A stretch of 64,000 nucleotides of DNA from Oscillospiraceae bacterium (GTDB lineage: Bacteria; Bacillota; Clostridia; Oscillospirales; Acutalibacteraceae): positions 62,001 to 126,000 of the forward strand of contig SVPR01000002.1 of the NCBI GenBank assembly GCA_015065785.1, written 5' to 3'. Within the stretch, counting starts at the first letter, position 1. The number at the start of each line of letters is the position of its first letter. The notes below the pieces were generated by a model. That model was not told where the DNA came from, ran no database searches, and saw only the letters and a program-made list of their open reading frames with translations. Below, piece by piece: positions 40,832 through 49,297 of this stretch. Made by a program: the position numbers and the translations under genes.

Positions 40832-41708
40832 TTTCGCTCTCTGCCTCCGTTTCTTCAATAAATACTTCTTCTAATGTAAGGCGTTCACTTTCAAGCGACT
40901 CAATTTCCATTTGGTTTAATTTTTCAATTTCGCTTTCTACATTACCACAAACAATTATCATAGCAGTTTTACCGCTTAATTTAATTCTGTGGTAGTTAAT
41001 ATTACTTAAATCGCTTTCAGTAACTTCATTTTTAAATGTTACTAAAACCTTTCTGAATTTTTCGCTGACATCTTCAATAGCGCTATTAAGCACAACGCTT
41101 TTGCCGTTTAAAATTGCAACATGGTCGCAAATATCCGACACTTCCTGAAGGTTGTGTGAAGCAATAATTATGGATGCATTTGTTTCGTTTATGTACTCTA
41201 AAATAAGTTTTTTGAGTAACTCTTTTTTGTGTGGGTCAAGTCCGTCAAAGGTTTCGTCTATTAAAAGATATTTTGGTTTAGCGGCAAAGCCGATTGCTAA
41301 TTGAACCTGCTTTTTCATACCCTTTGAAAGACTTTTAATTGTAGCTTTTTCATTTAAACCAAATATAGTTAAAATAGCATTAAAAATTTCAAAACTGAAA
41401 TTGTCATAATATTTTGCGTAAAACTTTGCACCGCTTTTTATAGTTGAAGTTGGTGGAAAAAACATATTGTCAGAAACATAAAAAAGATTTTTTCTTTCTT
41501 GGTCATTGTCGAAAGCATCGCTTCCATCGAGTAAAACCTGACCCTCGGTAGCCTTAACAACTCCTGCACAAATATTAAGAAGTGTGGTTTTACCGCTACC
41601 GTTAAAGCCTGTAAGTGCAAAAACAGAAGTATCCTGAACTTCAATATTGATGTTTTCAATAGCAGTAAAATCGCCATATTTTTTAGTTACTGAATTTATT
41701 TTAATCAT
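40800..41708 (-). CDS. ABC transporter ATP-binding protein
   Basis: 302 residues. Walker A is GFNGSGKTTLLN (about 33-44), the signature SLSKGMKKQV (about 132-141), Walker B YLLIDETFDGLD (about 154-165) and the H-loop ASHNLQE. The subtype matches ABC-2 exporters of antibiotic-resistance or peptide type (YtrB/BcrA-like). It follows the GntR gene by 2 bp and precedes two permease-like genes, so the four genes form one operon. Confidence 0.92.
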   Translation of the reverse strand: MIKINSVTKKYGDFTAIENINIEVQDTSVFALTGFNGSGKTTLLNICAGVVKATEGQVLLDGSDAFDNDQERKNLFYVSDNMFFPPTSTIKSGAKFYAKYYDNFSFEIFNAILTIFGLNEKATIKSLSKGMKKQVQLAIGFAAKPKYLLIDETFDGLDPHKKELLKKLILEYINETNASIIIASHNLQEVSDICDHVAILNGKSVVLNSAIEDVSEKFRKVLVTFKNEVTESDLSNINYHRIKLSGKTAMIIVCGNVESEIEKLNQMEIESLESERLTLEEVFIEETEAESENEKIKSIFKK

Positions 41709-41710
41709 TT

Positions 41711-42079
41711 TTAATCTCTCTTTTCATAAATATTTTTAGCTAAATTTATTACTTGCTCTAAAGAAACTCCCCGTGCTTTAGAAGATAAAAGCACTCTTTT
41801 CAGTTCGTTTTCAGCATTTTCAATTACAAGCTCGTTTTTTATTGCTTTTTCGCTGACAAAAACGCCTTTGCCTGCAACTGAGTAGGTGACTCGCTCTGTT
41901 TCAAGCTCCTGAAATGCTCGTTTTACTGTGTTGACATTAAGATTTAATTCTGATGCTAACTGCCTTATTGATGGTAATTTATCATCAGGCTTCAGTTCTC
42001 CGAGATTGATTTTGTTTATTATCTGCTCTTTAATCTGTTCAAAAATCGGAGTTCTGCTTCTCGGATTAATAATTATCAT
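41711..42079 (-). CDS. GntR-family (YtrA subfamily) repressor
   Basis: 122 residues, the short form typical of YtrA. The winged HTH occupies about 10-75 (SIRQLASELNLNVNTVKRAFQ) with a short C-terminal helix pair for dimerisation. YtrA regulators sit at the head of ABC operons that respond to cell-wall antibiotics. GGAGGTG lies 8 bp before the ATG. The inverted repeat at 42119-42145 upstream is a likely binding site. Confidence 0.93.
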   Translation of the reverse strand: MIIINPRSRTPIFEQIKEQIINKINLGELKPDDKLPSIRQLASELNLNVNTVKRAFQELETERVTYSVAGKGVFVSEKAIKNELVIENAENELKRVLLSSKARGVSLEQVINLAKNIYEKRD

Positions 42080-42118
42080 AACTTAACACCTCCCAAAATA
42101 AATTTATATTGTGATTGC

Positions 42119-42176
42119 AACTGTGCTATCACACCTATTACAGTTTGAGTATAACACGGAAAAAACTCTTTGTCAA
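42119..42176 (-). promoter_or_regulatory. Promoter and probable GntR operator of the ABC operon
   Basis: Minus-strand TTGACA (42176-42171), 17 bp, TATACT (42153-42148). Just downstream an inverted repeat AACTGT ... ACAGTT (42119-42145) with an inner TGTG-ATAG-CACA overlaps the expected start site, as for an autorepressing GntR protein. Confidence 0.65.
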
Positions 42177-42186
42177 GAGTTTTTTT

Positions 42187-42500
42187 AGGAAACAGGAAAC
42201 AGGAAGCAGAAAACAGGAAGCAGAAAACAGGAAGCAGGGAAACAGGAAGCAGAAAACAGGAAGCAGGGAAACAGGAAGCAGGGAAAGAGATCCTTTCTGG
42301 TTGTTAAAAAATACTGTTTTAGCAAGTTATAAAGAAAAAGACCTATCATTTAAAGTTTTAATTAAACTAAAAATGATAAGTCGTTTTTAATTTTGTTACA
42401 TTAGTTATATAAGTGGGGAGAATTTGTTTTTATAACGAGTTTAAGTTGTTCTGTTTCCTGCTTTCTTTTTCCTGTTTCCTACAAAAATATAATTCGCCAA
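42187..42500. repeat. Composite palindromic repeat, copy H
   Basis: AGGAAAC/AGGAAGC/AGAAAAC array (42187-42290, with a few 8-bp units AGGGAAAC). Core hairpin 42340-42382, arms GACCTATCATTT and AAATGATAAGTC (one mismatch), inner AGTTT/AAACT. On the right CTGTTTC/CTGCTTT words (42448-42480) and a small hairpin AATTCGC-CAA-GCGAATT (42490-42506) at the end of the GH3 gene. The flanking ATTATAATT is not clear in this copy. Confidence 0.82.
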
Positions 42501-42505
42501 GCGAA

Positions 42506-44272
42506 TTATATTTTTGTATCCCACATCCCACAGAAGCTGTCAATCGGGTCCTGACCTTTAAATGCATCAGGTCCTGTAAGAAGATTATCTACTAAGGCAT
42601 CGAGAGTACTTGGCTTTGAGTCGTAAGCATTTATATAAGTTCTTACCTGTGGAATATCTGCAAGCATTGTTGGTGCATTAACACTTATAGCAACAACAGG
42701 GGTTTCAAAAACATACCACGGAATTTCACCGCCACCCTTTGACATACCAAATGAAGGTCTGCCTGTCATAACATCGCAAAGAGTGATAATTAAATCCTGA
42801 CCGGCAACGAAATCTTTAATTGCGTTTTTACCTGCAAAATAAAGGTTAAGGCTTGGTTTTTCACCTGCGGCAATTTGTGCGTTCATTTTATCAAGCGGAC
42901 TTTCATAAATAAATGCATCAAAGCCTTTTTCAATAAGCCTGTCCTTTAACTCTTCAGCGGGGTTCTTTTTATTTGCGCCCATCATCATTTTCATAAGTGC
43001 ATCCATAGGACCGGCTGCACCCTTAATATAAACAATCATAATTCGTTTATATTTTGCAGGTGAGAGCGGTAAAACATCTTTGTCTTTATATTTAACAAGT
43101 GTAATTGATTCTTTACTGATTGCTTCACTTGCTTTTTTATATTCCGCTTTACCCATAACCTCATTGGCTGGGATTTTTGGAACAAGCTCGTCTTTTGATT
43201 TTTTGTTAAGTCCCATTTTTGCCTTAAGACCTAAAATTCTTGTAAGAGCTTCAATCATTCTTTCATCAGAAATAACGCCTGTCTTATATGCATTAAGCAT
43301 TGTAGTGAAGTCTTCATCAGGGTCGTTGAAGAATAAGAACATATCACAACCGGCATTTATTGCAGCAGGGAGCATTTCTTTTCTTGTCATACGGTCAGTC
43401 ATAGCAACCATGTGGCTGGCATCTGTAACAACCATACCATTAAAGCCTAACTTCTCTCTTAAAAGACCTGTCATAATTTCGGGGCAGAGTGTAGCAGGGA
43501 GCATTTCGTCATCAGTAATGCCGGGTTTTACCTCTCTCATATAAGTGGGCATCATAATGTGACCGCCCATAATAGCATCGAGGTCATTGTTAATTAATTC
43601 TTTATAAACGAAACCGTAGGTTTCCATCCATTTTTCTGAATCGAAATCATTTATATTATTTGCAATGTGAGCATCTCTGAAGTCAATACCATTACCCGGA
43701 AAGTGCTTTGCTGCACAAGCGAAGCCGTCAACTGTGTGAGCACCTTTTAAATATTCAACGCTCATTTCTGCAACTCGTTTCGGGTCATTACCAAATGCAC
43801 GGGAAACCACTTCGGTATTCTGCCAGTTATAATGTATATCACAAACAGGAGCAAAAGCCATATTACAACCCATAGCCGCCGCTTCTTCGTTTGCGAATTT
43901 ACCTAAATTATATGCGTGAGCTTTGTTGCGGGTTGCGCCAATTTTAATACCGTTACCAATAAAAGTACCATCAGAGCAACCGCCGTCGCCACCTGCCTCT
44001 GTATTACAGGCAATAATAAGTGGAATTTTAGAGTGTTTCTGTAAAATAGCATTTTGATTCTGCACTGCTACTGCCGGCATATTATTATAACGGCAACCAC
44101 CTAAATGATATTTTTCTATAAGGTTTTTAAGGTATTCTTCATCAACACCTGCAGTAAGCTGAAAGAATAATTGACCAACCTTTTCTTCATCAGTCATAGA
44201 AGAAATAGTGTCATTTACCCATTTAATATCTTCGTCCGAAAGATAAAAGGGCTTTGCTTTTAAATTAACCAT
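42506..44272 (-). CDS. GH3-family beta-N-acetylhexosaminidase-like hydrolase
   Basis: 588 residues from ATG 44272 (GGCGGG about 8 bp upstream; a GTG start at 44320 would overlap the previous gene). The GH3 barrel includes the NagZ-type loop KHFPGNGIDFRDAHI (about 187-201) with the catalytic His, and the nucleophile Asp in VVTDASHM (about 281-288). A second alpha/beta-sandwich domain covers about 380-588. This fits removal of beta-N-acetylglucosamine or similar sugars. No signal peptide. It is the last gene of an operon with a HAD phosphatase and a sugar symporter. Confidence 0.92.
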   Translation of the reverse strand: MVNLKAKPFYLSDEDIKWVNDTISSMTDEEKVGQLFFQLTAGVDEEYLKNLIEKYHLGGCRYNNMPAVAVQNQNAILQKHSKIPLIIACNTEAGGDGGCSDGTFIGNGIKIGATRNKAHAYNLGKFANEEAAAMGCNMAFAPVCDIHYNWQNTEVVSRAFGNDPKRVAEMSVEYLKGAHTVDGFACAAKHFPGNGIDFRDAHIANNINDFDSEKWMETYGFVYKELINNDLDAIMGGHIMMPTYMREVKPGITDDEMLPATLCPEIMTGLLREKLGFNGMVVTDASHMVAMTDRMTRKEMLPAAINAGCDMFLFFNDPDEDFTTMLNAYKTGVISDERMIEALTRILGLKAKMGLNKKSKDELVPKIPANEVMGKAEYKKASEAISKESITLVKYKDKDVLPLSPAKYKRIMIVYIKGAAGPMDALMKMMMGANKKNPAEELKDRLIEKGFDAFIYESPLDKMNAQIAAGEKPSLNLYFAGKNAIKDFVAGQDLIITLCDVMTGRPSFGMSKGGGEIPWYVFETPVVAISVNAPTMLADIPQVRTYINAYDSKPSTLDALVDNLLTGPDAFKGQDPIDSFCGMWDTKI

Positions 44273-44309
44273 ATTAAAATACCCGCCTTCTAAAAAATAT
44301 TTTGTAATT

Positions 44310-45155
44310 TTATTCTGCACCGAGATTTTTATAAAAATCTCGTTTTTTTACTGTTTCGTATTCTTTGTAAGAAGCATCTAAAAGATGTGAAAACCCTTGA
44401 TTTATAAAGTCTTGCCACGATTCTTCTTCTTTTTTTACTAAAATAGGGAAGTAGTAAACGCCGTTGCTTTCAGCAGCCTTTAAATCGCCGGGTGCATCAC
44501 CACACATCAAGACATTTTCTTTGTAATAACCCTTTTTTAAAAGCTCAGAAATACAAAAAGCCTTGCTACCGACATTTTGTGTCAGTACTATGTCAGTGTG
44601 CTCTAAAAGACCGTGCTTTTTCCATTCATCCAAAACCGCCCCTAAATTTGCACTTGATACAATAGCAACATCTGCTTTTTCGTGAGCAAGCTTTAAAGCT
44701 TCTTTTACAAGTGGAAATGGTTTAATTTCACTTTCGGGTAATTCTTTTATTGCATTATTGACCATTTCACTCCATTTTAAAGCAAGTTTAAAAATCTCTT
44801 TTTGGGGGTGATTTTCAATTTCCTTCTTTAAAGCATTATTTGACAGCTCGTCGGCATTTTCCGACCAATAAATTAAGTCGTTAATTCCGTTAATCGCTTG
44901 ATATTGCTCGTTTATTTCGGCTAAAGCCATACTTAAACCTTTAAAACGGTTAATGCCACGAGTTAACGTATATAAGTTTATTTCGTTCCATCTTTTAAGT
45001 ATTTCTTTTTCCCATTTCTGAAGCGACCAGACCTCTACCATACAAGGACCGAAGCAGCGGATGTGTTTAATATCCATTGTGTCCATTGCACATCCGTCAC
45101 TGTCAACACAAACAAGAAAATCTTTAGCCTTTTTGAATTCAGAAAGCATAACCAT
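44310..45155 (-). CDS. HAD-superfamily hydrolase
   Basis: 281 residues. Motif I is VCVDSDGCAMDT (about 15-26, Asp nucleophile), motif II IVSSAN (about 173-178), and motif IV MCGDAPGDLKAA (about 216-227). A helical cap domain is inserted between about 40 and 150. It probably dephosphorylates a sugar phosphate or other small metabolite. It starts 6 bp after the transporter stop and lies before the GH3 gene, so its substrate may come from the imported sugar. Confidence 0.88.
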   Translation of the reverse strand: MVMLSEFKKAKDFLVCVDSDGCAMDTMDIKHIRCFGPCMVEVWSLQKWEKEILKRWNEINLYTLTRGINRFKGLSMALAEINEQYQAINGINDLIYWSENADELSNNALKKEIENHPQKEIFKLALKWSEMVNNAIKELPESEIKPFPLVKEALKLAHEKADVAIVSSANLGAVLDEWKKHGLLEHTDIVLTQNVGSKAFCISELLKKGYYKENVLMCGDAPGDLKAAESNGVYYFPILVKKEEESWQDFINQGFSHLLDASYKEYETVKKRDFYKNLGAE

Positions 45156-45161
45156 ACTTTA

Positions 45162-46703
45162 TCAACCCTTTGTGTTTATTTCATCGAGAATATTTTGTCT
45201 TCGTTCTGCGAGGTTACTCGTAATTTCTTTGTGTTTTTTGCCGGTTAATTTATAAAATATCATTGGTATAACTGCTAATAATGAGAAAATAGCAGGGAGA
45301 ATTGCGAAAAGATACATAAGACTTGCCTTTGCTTCTTGAGGCATAAGCTCCGGCGTTTCTGCAAATGCTTTGTAGCCTACATATATAAGGAAAAGATTTG
45401 TTACATAATTTGTGCAGTTGCCGAGTATTCGTGACAATGTACTTTTCAAAGAGCTTACAGTTGCTTCATTTCTTTCACCGTGTTTATATTCGCCATAATC
45501 ATATACCGCCATTTGTATAAGACCCGGTATAGTGTTGTAAAAACCTGTTGTAAGACCGTGAATTGCGTACCATAAAACAACACTTATAAATATCTGTTGT
45601 GGGGTATGTGCTTCGTAAGGGTATATACTAAAAAACATAGCAAAATAGCAAAAAGTCGTTCCGAGCTTCATCCCTATATAAAGATATTTGTCATCAATCC
45701 ATTTACGCACAATAGGTGCTAAAAACAGCGAAATACCTGTAGTTACAAGAGAAGCCAATGACGCGAATGAAAGGAGTGCCGCGTAGTTACCGTCATTATA
45801 AACATAATTGAATTCAAACGGCGTACCGGAAAATAAAGTAAGGGTAAAAGCTTCTGCTCTGAAGCAGGCAATAAAAGCATAAGTCATCAGACCATAACCA
45901 ACAGACATACCGTGACCTAAAATTTCAGAAATCATATAAAGTATTAACGGTTTGTTTTTAATTATATGCCCATAAACTTCACGGAGCTTTGGAGCCTCTG
46001 CCTTTGGTGGCTCTGCAATTCTTTCTTTTGTTACAACTATGTTCCATATAGCAAGAGGTATTGCCGCAATTGTCACAACAGAGTAACTGTAAAAATATCT
46101 TTCTGCTTCGGAAACGTTTGGTAAAATAAAGGGTAGTAGCGCCGCAATATAAGTACCACACGCACCAACCGATGAACCTAAAATGCTTTCAATGGCCGCT
46201 ATGTAACCGCGTTCTAAATTGTTTGTTGTTCTTCTTGCATTAAGCGCAGTAAGTGCGGCATTGTAAAATGTAGAAAATGCGTCATTTAAAAAATATAAAA
46301 GAACAAGATAAATTACTTTAAAGGTGTCAGTCGCTTCGGGGAAAAATGCTTTAATTGGTAGCGTCTGTAAAATAAGAACTAAATTGCAGGGGACAATCAT
46401 CAGCATAAGCCACGGTTTAAATCTTCCCCAGCTACCAAAAGTTTTTCTCGATTTATCAAGAAAAGATGAAACAATTACATCGTTTGCAATATCCCAGAAG
46501 CCTAAAATAAAAATAATTGTGCTGTATGTAGCAAAAGCACTTTCTGAAAGCCCTAAAAATGTTGACGCAACAAGACCGCCGAAAAATCCGCTCATTGCAG
46601 TTGAAACTTTAGAAATCGCAGTACTTGCACCAAATGCAACATATTCTTTTTTAGTGAGCTTTTCGTTGACATCTGTAGCGAGAGTGTTTTTAAGTTTTTT
46701 CAT
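45162..46703 (-). CDS. GPH-family (MelB-type) sugar:cation symporter
   Basis: 513 residues from ATG 46703 (AAGGTGA 6 bp upstream; a TTG at 46718 is less likely). Twelve membrane segments; the GPH cation-site region ILGFWDIANDVIVSSFLDKSR (about 66-86) is clear, as is a W-G-RFKPW motif. It should import a glycoside with Na+ or H+. It heads the transporter-HAD-GH3 operon, a small sugar-use cluster. Confidence 0.9.
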   Translation of the reverse strand: MKKLKNTLATDVNEKLTKKEYVAFGASTAISKVSTAMSGFFGGLVASTFLGLSESAFATYSTIIFILGFWDIANDVIVSSFLDKSRKTFGSWGRFKPWLMLMIVPCNLVLILQTLPIKAFFPEATDTFKVIYLVLLYFLNDAFSTFYNAALTALNARRTTNNLERGYIAAIESILGSSVGACGTYIAALLPFILPNVSEAERYFYSYSVVTIAAIPLAIWNIVVTKERIAEPPKAEAPKLREVYGHIIKNKPLILYMISEILGHGMSVGYGLMTYAFIACFRAEAFTLTLFSGTPFEFNYVYNDGNYAALLSFASLASLVTTGISLFLAPIVRKWIDDKYLYIGMKLGTTFCYFAMFFSIYPYEAHTPQQIFISVVLWYAIHGLTTGFYNTIPGLIQMAVYDYGEYKHGERNEATVSSLKSTLSRILGNCTNYVTNLFLIYVGYKAFAETPELMPQEAKASLMYLFAILPAIFSLLAVIPMIFYKLTGKKHKEITSNLAERRQNILDEINTKG

Positions 46704-46841
46704 ATATTCACCTTGCAATAATTACTTAGCAACTTAATTATATAATAGGTGTCGCATAAAATTCAATAAGACAATTTAAATAAATTAGTACTTGATTTTT
46801 TGTGATAAGTTTTGTATAATAACAAGGCAATTTAAAGTTAT

Positions 46842-46933
46842 GGAGAGTTGTCCGAGCTGGTCGAAGGAGCACGATTGGAAATCGTGTAAACATCAAAAGT
46901 GTTTCGAGGGTTCGAATCCCTTGCTCTCCGCCA
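46842..46933 (+). tRNA. tRNA-Ser (GGA anticodon)
   Basis: The 92 bases include the encoded CCA. The acceptor GGAGAGT pairs with ...CTCTCC, the anticodon arm is CACGA-TTGGAAA-TCGTG giving GGA (reads UCC), the long variable arm of class II tRNAs is present, and the T-loop is GGTTCGAATCC. A promoter TTGATT-17-TATAAT lies just before it. Confidence 0.96.
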
Positions 46934-46937
46934 AAAC

Positions 46938-46969
46938 GAAAACCCGTTCTCATAAGAGAGTGGGTTTTC
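46938..46969 (+). terminator. Terminator after tRNA-Ser
   Basis: GAAAACCCGTTCTC pairs with GAGAGTGGGTTTTC, directly after the CCA end. It is nearly the same as the terminators after the two other tRNA genes. Confidence 0.88.
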
Positions 46970-46970
46970 A

Positions 46971-47092
46971 TTTTGTATTATGCAATTTTCATTATTCAAT
47001 ATTCTTCATTCATTAAAGAACGGATTTTCAAATAATGATGAATAATGAAGTCGCTGAAGCTGATGAATAATGAATAATTTTGGACGCACCCG
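46971..47092. repeat. tRNA-associated 7-bp repeat module, copy 1
   Basis: ATTATTC/AATATTC/TTCATTC words, then AAAGAACGGATTTTC (an echo of the terminator), AATAATGATGAATAATGAA, CGCTGAAGC, and inverted words GATGAATAATGAATAATT. It shares its layout with the modules after tRNA-Gln and tRNA-Arg. Confidence 0.8.
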
Positions 47093-47165
47093 GTTTCTCC
47101 CTTGCATTTACACAGTAAATATGCTATGATTTCATTAAGCATCAACCCGCATTAGAGGTGATATA

Positions 47166-47510
47166 TTGCAACCTTATTTATATTTACCAGTTGTATTTTT
47201 ATTCATAATTTTGTTTGTTAGTATGCGAAGACAAAAACTCATAATTGCGAAAAGAATTATTAAAAATAAAAAAAGTGAGGAGAGAGTAGAAATGGTAGAG
47301 CTTGCAAAGAATTTTATCGGTAAAGAATGTCTTATTTACGCTTTTGACAGCAGTCATCAGATTACAGGAGTAATTAAAGAAGTAACTGACGGTGCTATTT
47401 TAGTTGAAAAGGCAGGCACACTCGAAGCAATAAACTTAGATTTCGTTTTCAGAATAAGAGAAATGCCATTAAACAAAAAAGGTAAGAAGAAATCTGTAAT
47501 TTTAGATTAA
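47166..47510 (+). CDS. Small conserved-looking protein with one membrane segment
   Basis: 114 residues from TTG 47166 (AGAGGTGATA 2-3 bp upstream region, a good site). A single N-terminal membrane segment (about 4-21) is followed by a basic stretch and a compact beta-rich domain (FIGKECLIYAF, ITGVIKEVTDGAILVEKAGTLEAINLDFVFRIR as two adjoining blocks). The domain resembles small LSm/SH3-like uncharacterised clostridial proteins; I do not assign a name. It precedes the GH16-like gene by 24 bp. Confidence 0.72.
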   Translation: MQPYLYLPVVFLFIILFVSMRRQKLIIAKRIIKNKKSEERVEMVELAKNFIGKECLIYAFDSSHQITGVIKEVTDGAILVEKAGTLEAINLDFVFRIREMPLNKKGKKKSVILD

Positions 47511-47533
47511 ATACATAATTCTGGGTGACTGAT

Positions 47534-48451
47534 ATGTTTGAAAAGTTTTTAGAAGAAGTTTTAAAGTTAGCCCCAAGACAAATGTGGGCAGTAGAACAAA
47601 TACCTGTTTATTTTTCAGAGATTTTCGACTCCTTTTCATTCAAAAAATTGGGTGCTATGATTCTTGCAATAGGCGAAATGTTTGGTCTTATTATATTTGA
47701 TACACCTGTTACGCCAAGAGGTGAAATGCTTGATATAGCAGGCTACAATCTTGTGTTCGTCGATGAGTTTGAGGGTAGTACACTTAATACTGATGTATGG
47801 GAATACAGAGCGAGTGGCGAAAGACGCGGTGGCTTTAACGCTGAAAGCCAGGTTGAAGTCCGTGACGGTAAAATGATTATGACCGGCGAATATCTTACAG
47901 ATGGCGAGTACGGCGAGGGCTGGTACACCGCTATGATTAAGCTTAAAGAGCGTTACTGCAAGGGCTATTTTGAAATCCGTTGCATTGTTAATGATGAGCC
48001 GGAATTCTGGTCGGCGTTCTGGATTCAGGCAGATGCACCTTATGATTCTGCAGCTTCAAAAGGTGGCGTTGGTGGAGCAGAGATTGATATTTTTGAATCA
48101 GCAAACACTGCAGATTCAAAAAATGAAAATGCTGTAACTCACGCAATACATTGTGCAGGTGTTGATGGAGTAAAAGAAGATTTTCAATCCCTGCGACTCG
48201 GTGCTTTTTATGGTAATGATATTTATAATGAATATAATACCTATGGACTTGAGTGGACTGACACAGAATACATATTCTATATAAATGGTGTAGAAACACG
48301 CCGTTCATCTTTTGGAAATGGTGTTTCAGAGGTAATGGAAGATGTAATTGTTTCTCTTGAGATACCAGACGAAGAAAAGCTTGCAAATCTTGATAAAGAA
48401 AACTGTAAAGCAGAGTTTATTATTGATTATGTTAAGATTTATCAGAAATAA
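47534..48451 (+). CDS. GH16-family-like glycoside hydrolase
   Basis: 305 residues from ATG 47534 (GGGTGA 5 bp upstream). The GH16 jelly-roll starts near residue 72 (VFVDEFEGSTLNTDVW) and has the active-site strand AEIDIFES (about 182-189), with Glu-Asp-Glu spaced as in laminarinases and kappa-carrageenases. Residues 1-70 are helical with no signal peptide, which is odd for a GH16 enzyme as these usually act outside. It is preceded by the small membrane protein and followed by a strong terminator. Confidence 0.86.
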   Translation: MFEKFLEEVLKLAPRQMWAVEQIPVYFSEIFDSFSFKKLGAMILAIGEMFGLIIFDTPVTPRGEMLDIAGYNLVFVDEFEGSTLNTDVWEYRASGERRGGFNAESQVEVRDGKMIMTGEYLTDGEYGEGWYTAMIKLKERYCKGYFEIRCIVNDEPEFWSAFWIQADAPYDSAASKGGVGGAEIDIFESANTADSKNENAVTHAIHCAGVDGVKEDFQSLRLGAFYGNDIYNEYNTYGLEWTDTEYIFYINGVETRRSSFGNGVSEVMEDVIVSLEIPDEEKLANLDKENCKAEFIIDYVKIYQK

Positions 48452-48462
48452 ACCGAAGAATT

Positions 48463-48496
48463 TGAGCCACACTAACTTGTGTGGCTCAGAATTTTT
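48463..48496 (+). terminator. Terminator after the GH16-like gene
   Basis: TGAGCCACAC and GTGTGGCTCA form a 10-bp hairpin around TAACTT, followed by GAATTTTTG. Confidence 0.85.
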
Positions 48497-48555
48497 GTAA
48501 AAGGTTACAACAATTCTGAAAAAGTTACTTTTTTATTACAATATCACTCGTTTAT

Positions 48556-48584
48556 TTGACAGTTTTCTTTATTTATAGTATTAT
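48556..48584 (+). promoter_or_regulatory. Promoter of the tmk gene cluster
   Basis: TTGACA (48556-48561), 17 bp, TATTAT (48579-48584), 37 bp before the tmk start codon. Confidence 0.72.
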
Positions 48585-48621
48585 ATATAATTGGAATTAT
48601 ATGTGAAAGGGCTTTTTTGAA

Positions 48622-49287
48622 ATGGGTTTGTTCATTGACCTTGAGGGTTTAGATGGTTGCGGTAAAACTACCCAGACCGAGCTTTTGTGTAAAAGATTTG
48701 AAAAAGAGAATATCAACTATAAAAAAATCAAGCTTCCTGATTATGAAAGTGACTCAAGCATTTTAGTTCGCAAATATCTAAATGGTGATTTCGGTAAAAA
48801 TGCAAATGATGTTAATGCATTCGCCGCGTCAGTTCTTTTTGCCGCTGACAGATTTGCTTCTTACACAGAAAAGTGGAAAGAGGACTATTTAAACGGAACT
48901 TTAATTTTTTCAGACAGATACACTCCCGCAAATGCTTTATATCAGATGACAAAGCTAGACCCGACAGAGTGGGATGAATATTTAGAGTGGCTTTTTGATT
49001 TTGAATATAACAAAATCGGAATTCCTGAGCCTACTATGGTAGTGTTTTTAGATATGCCCGTTGAAGTTTCTCAGAAGCTTATGACTAACAGATATAATGG
49101 TGACGAAACAAAAAAAGATGTTCACGAATGTAATGTTGAATTTTTACATAAGTGTAGAGAGTCCGCTCTTTATGCCTGCAAAAAATATGGTTGGAAGGTA
49201 ATATCCTGTGCAGAAAATGGCGAGGTTCTTTCAATCGAAGAAATTAATAATAAAATCTATAACGAAGTTAAGGCTATTTTAGGGTGA
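48622..49287 (+). CDS. tmk: Thymidylate kinase
   Basis: 221 residues. The P-loop GLDGCGKTTQ is at about 9-18, the DR(Y) motif SDRYTPANALYQ at about 96-107, and a LID region near 150-165 with arginines. It phosphorylates dTMP to dTDP. It is the first gene of a run (tmk, two acyltransferase-fold genes, DJ-1, cyclo-ligase, mltG) with short gaps or overlaps. Confidence 0.93.
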   Translation: MGLFIDLEGLDGCGKTTQTELLCKRFEKENINYKKIKLPDYESDSSILVRKYLNGDFGKNANDVNAFAASVLFAADRFASYTEKWKEDYLNGTLIFSDRYTPANALYQMTKLDPTEWDEYLEWLFDFEYNKIGIPEPTMVVFLDMPVEVSQKLMTNRYNGDETKKDVHECNVEFLHKCRESALYACKKYGWKVISCAENGEVLSIEEINNKIYNEVKAILG

Positions 49288-49297
49288 AAATTATTTT

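Noticed and set aside
42115..42390. 91-codon open frame over composite repeat H
   Set aside because: Same cause as above; it also covers the ABC operon promoter and operator on the other strand.
46738..46971. 77-codon minus-strand frame over tRNA-Ser
   Set aside because: Antisense to a clear tRNA and its terminator.
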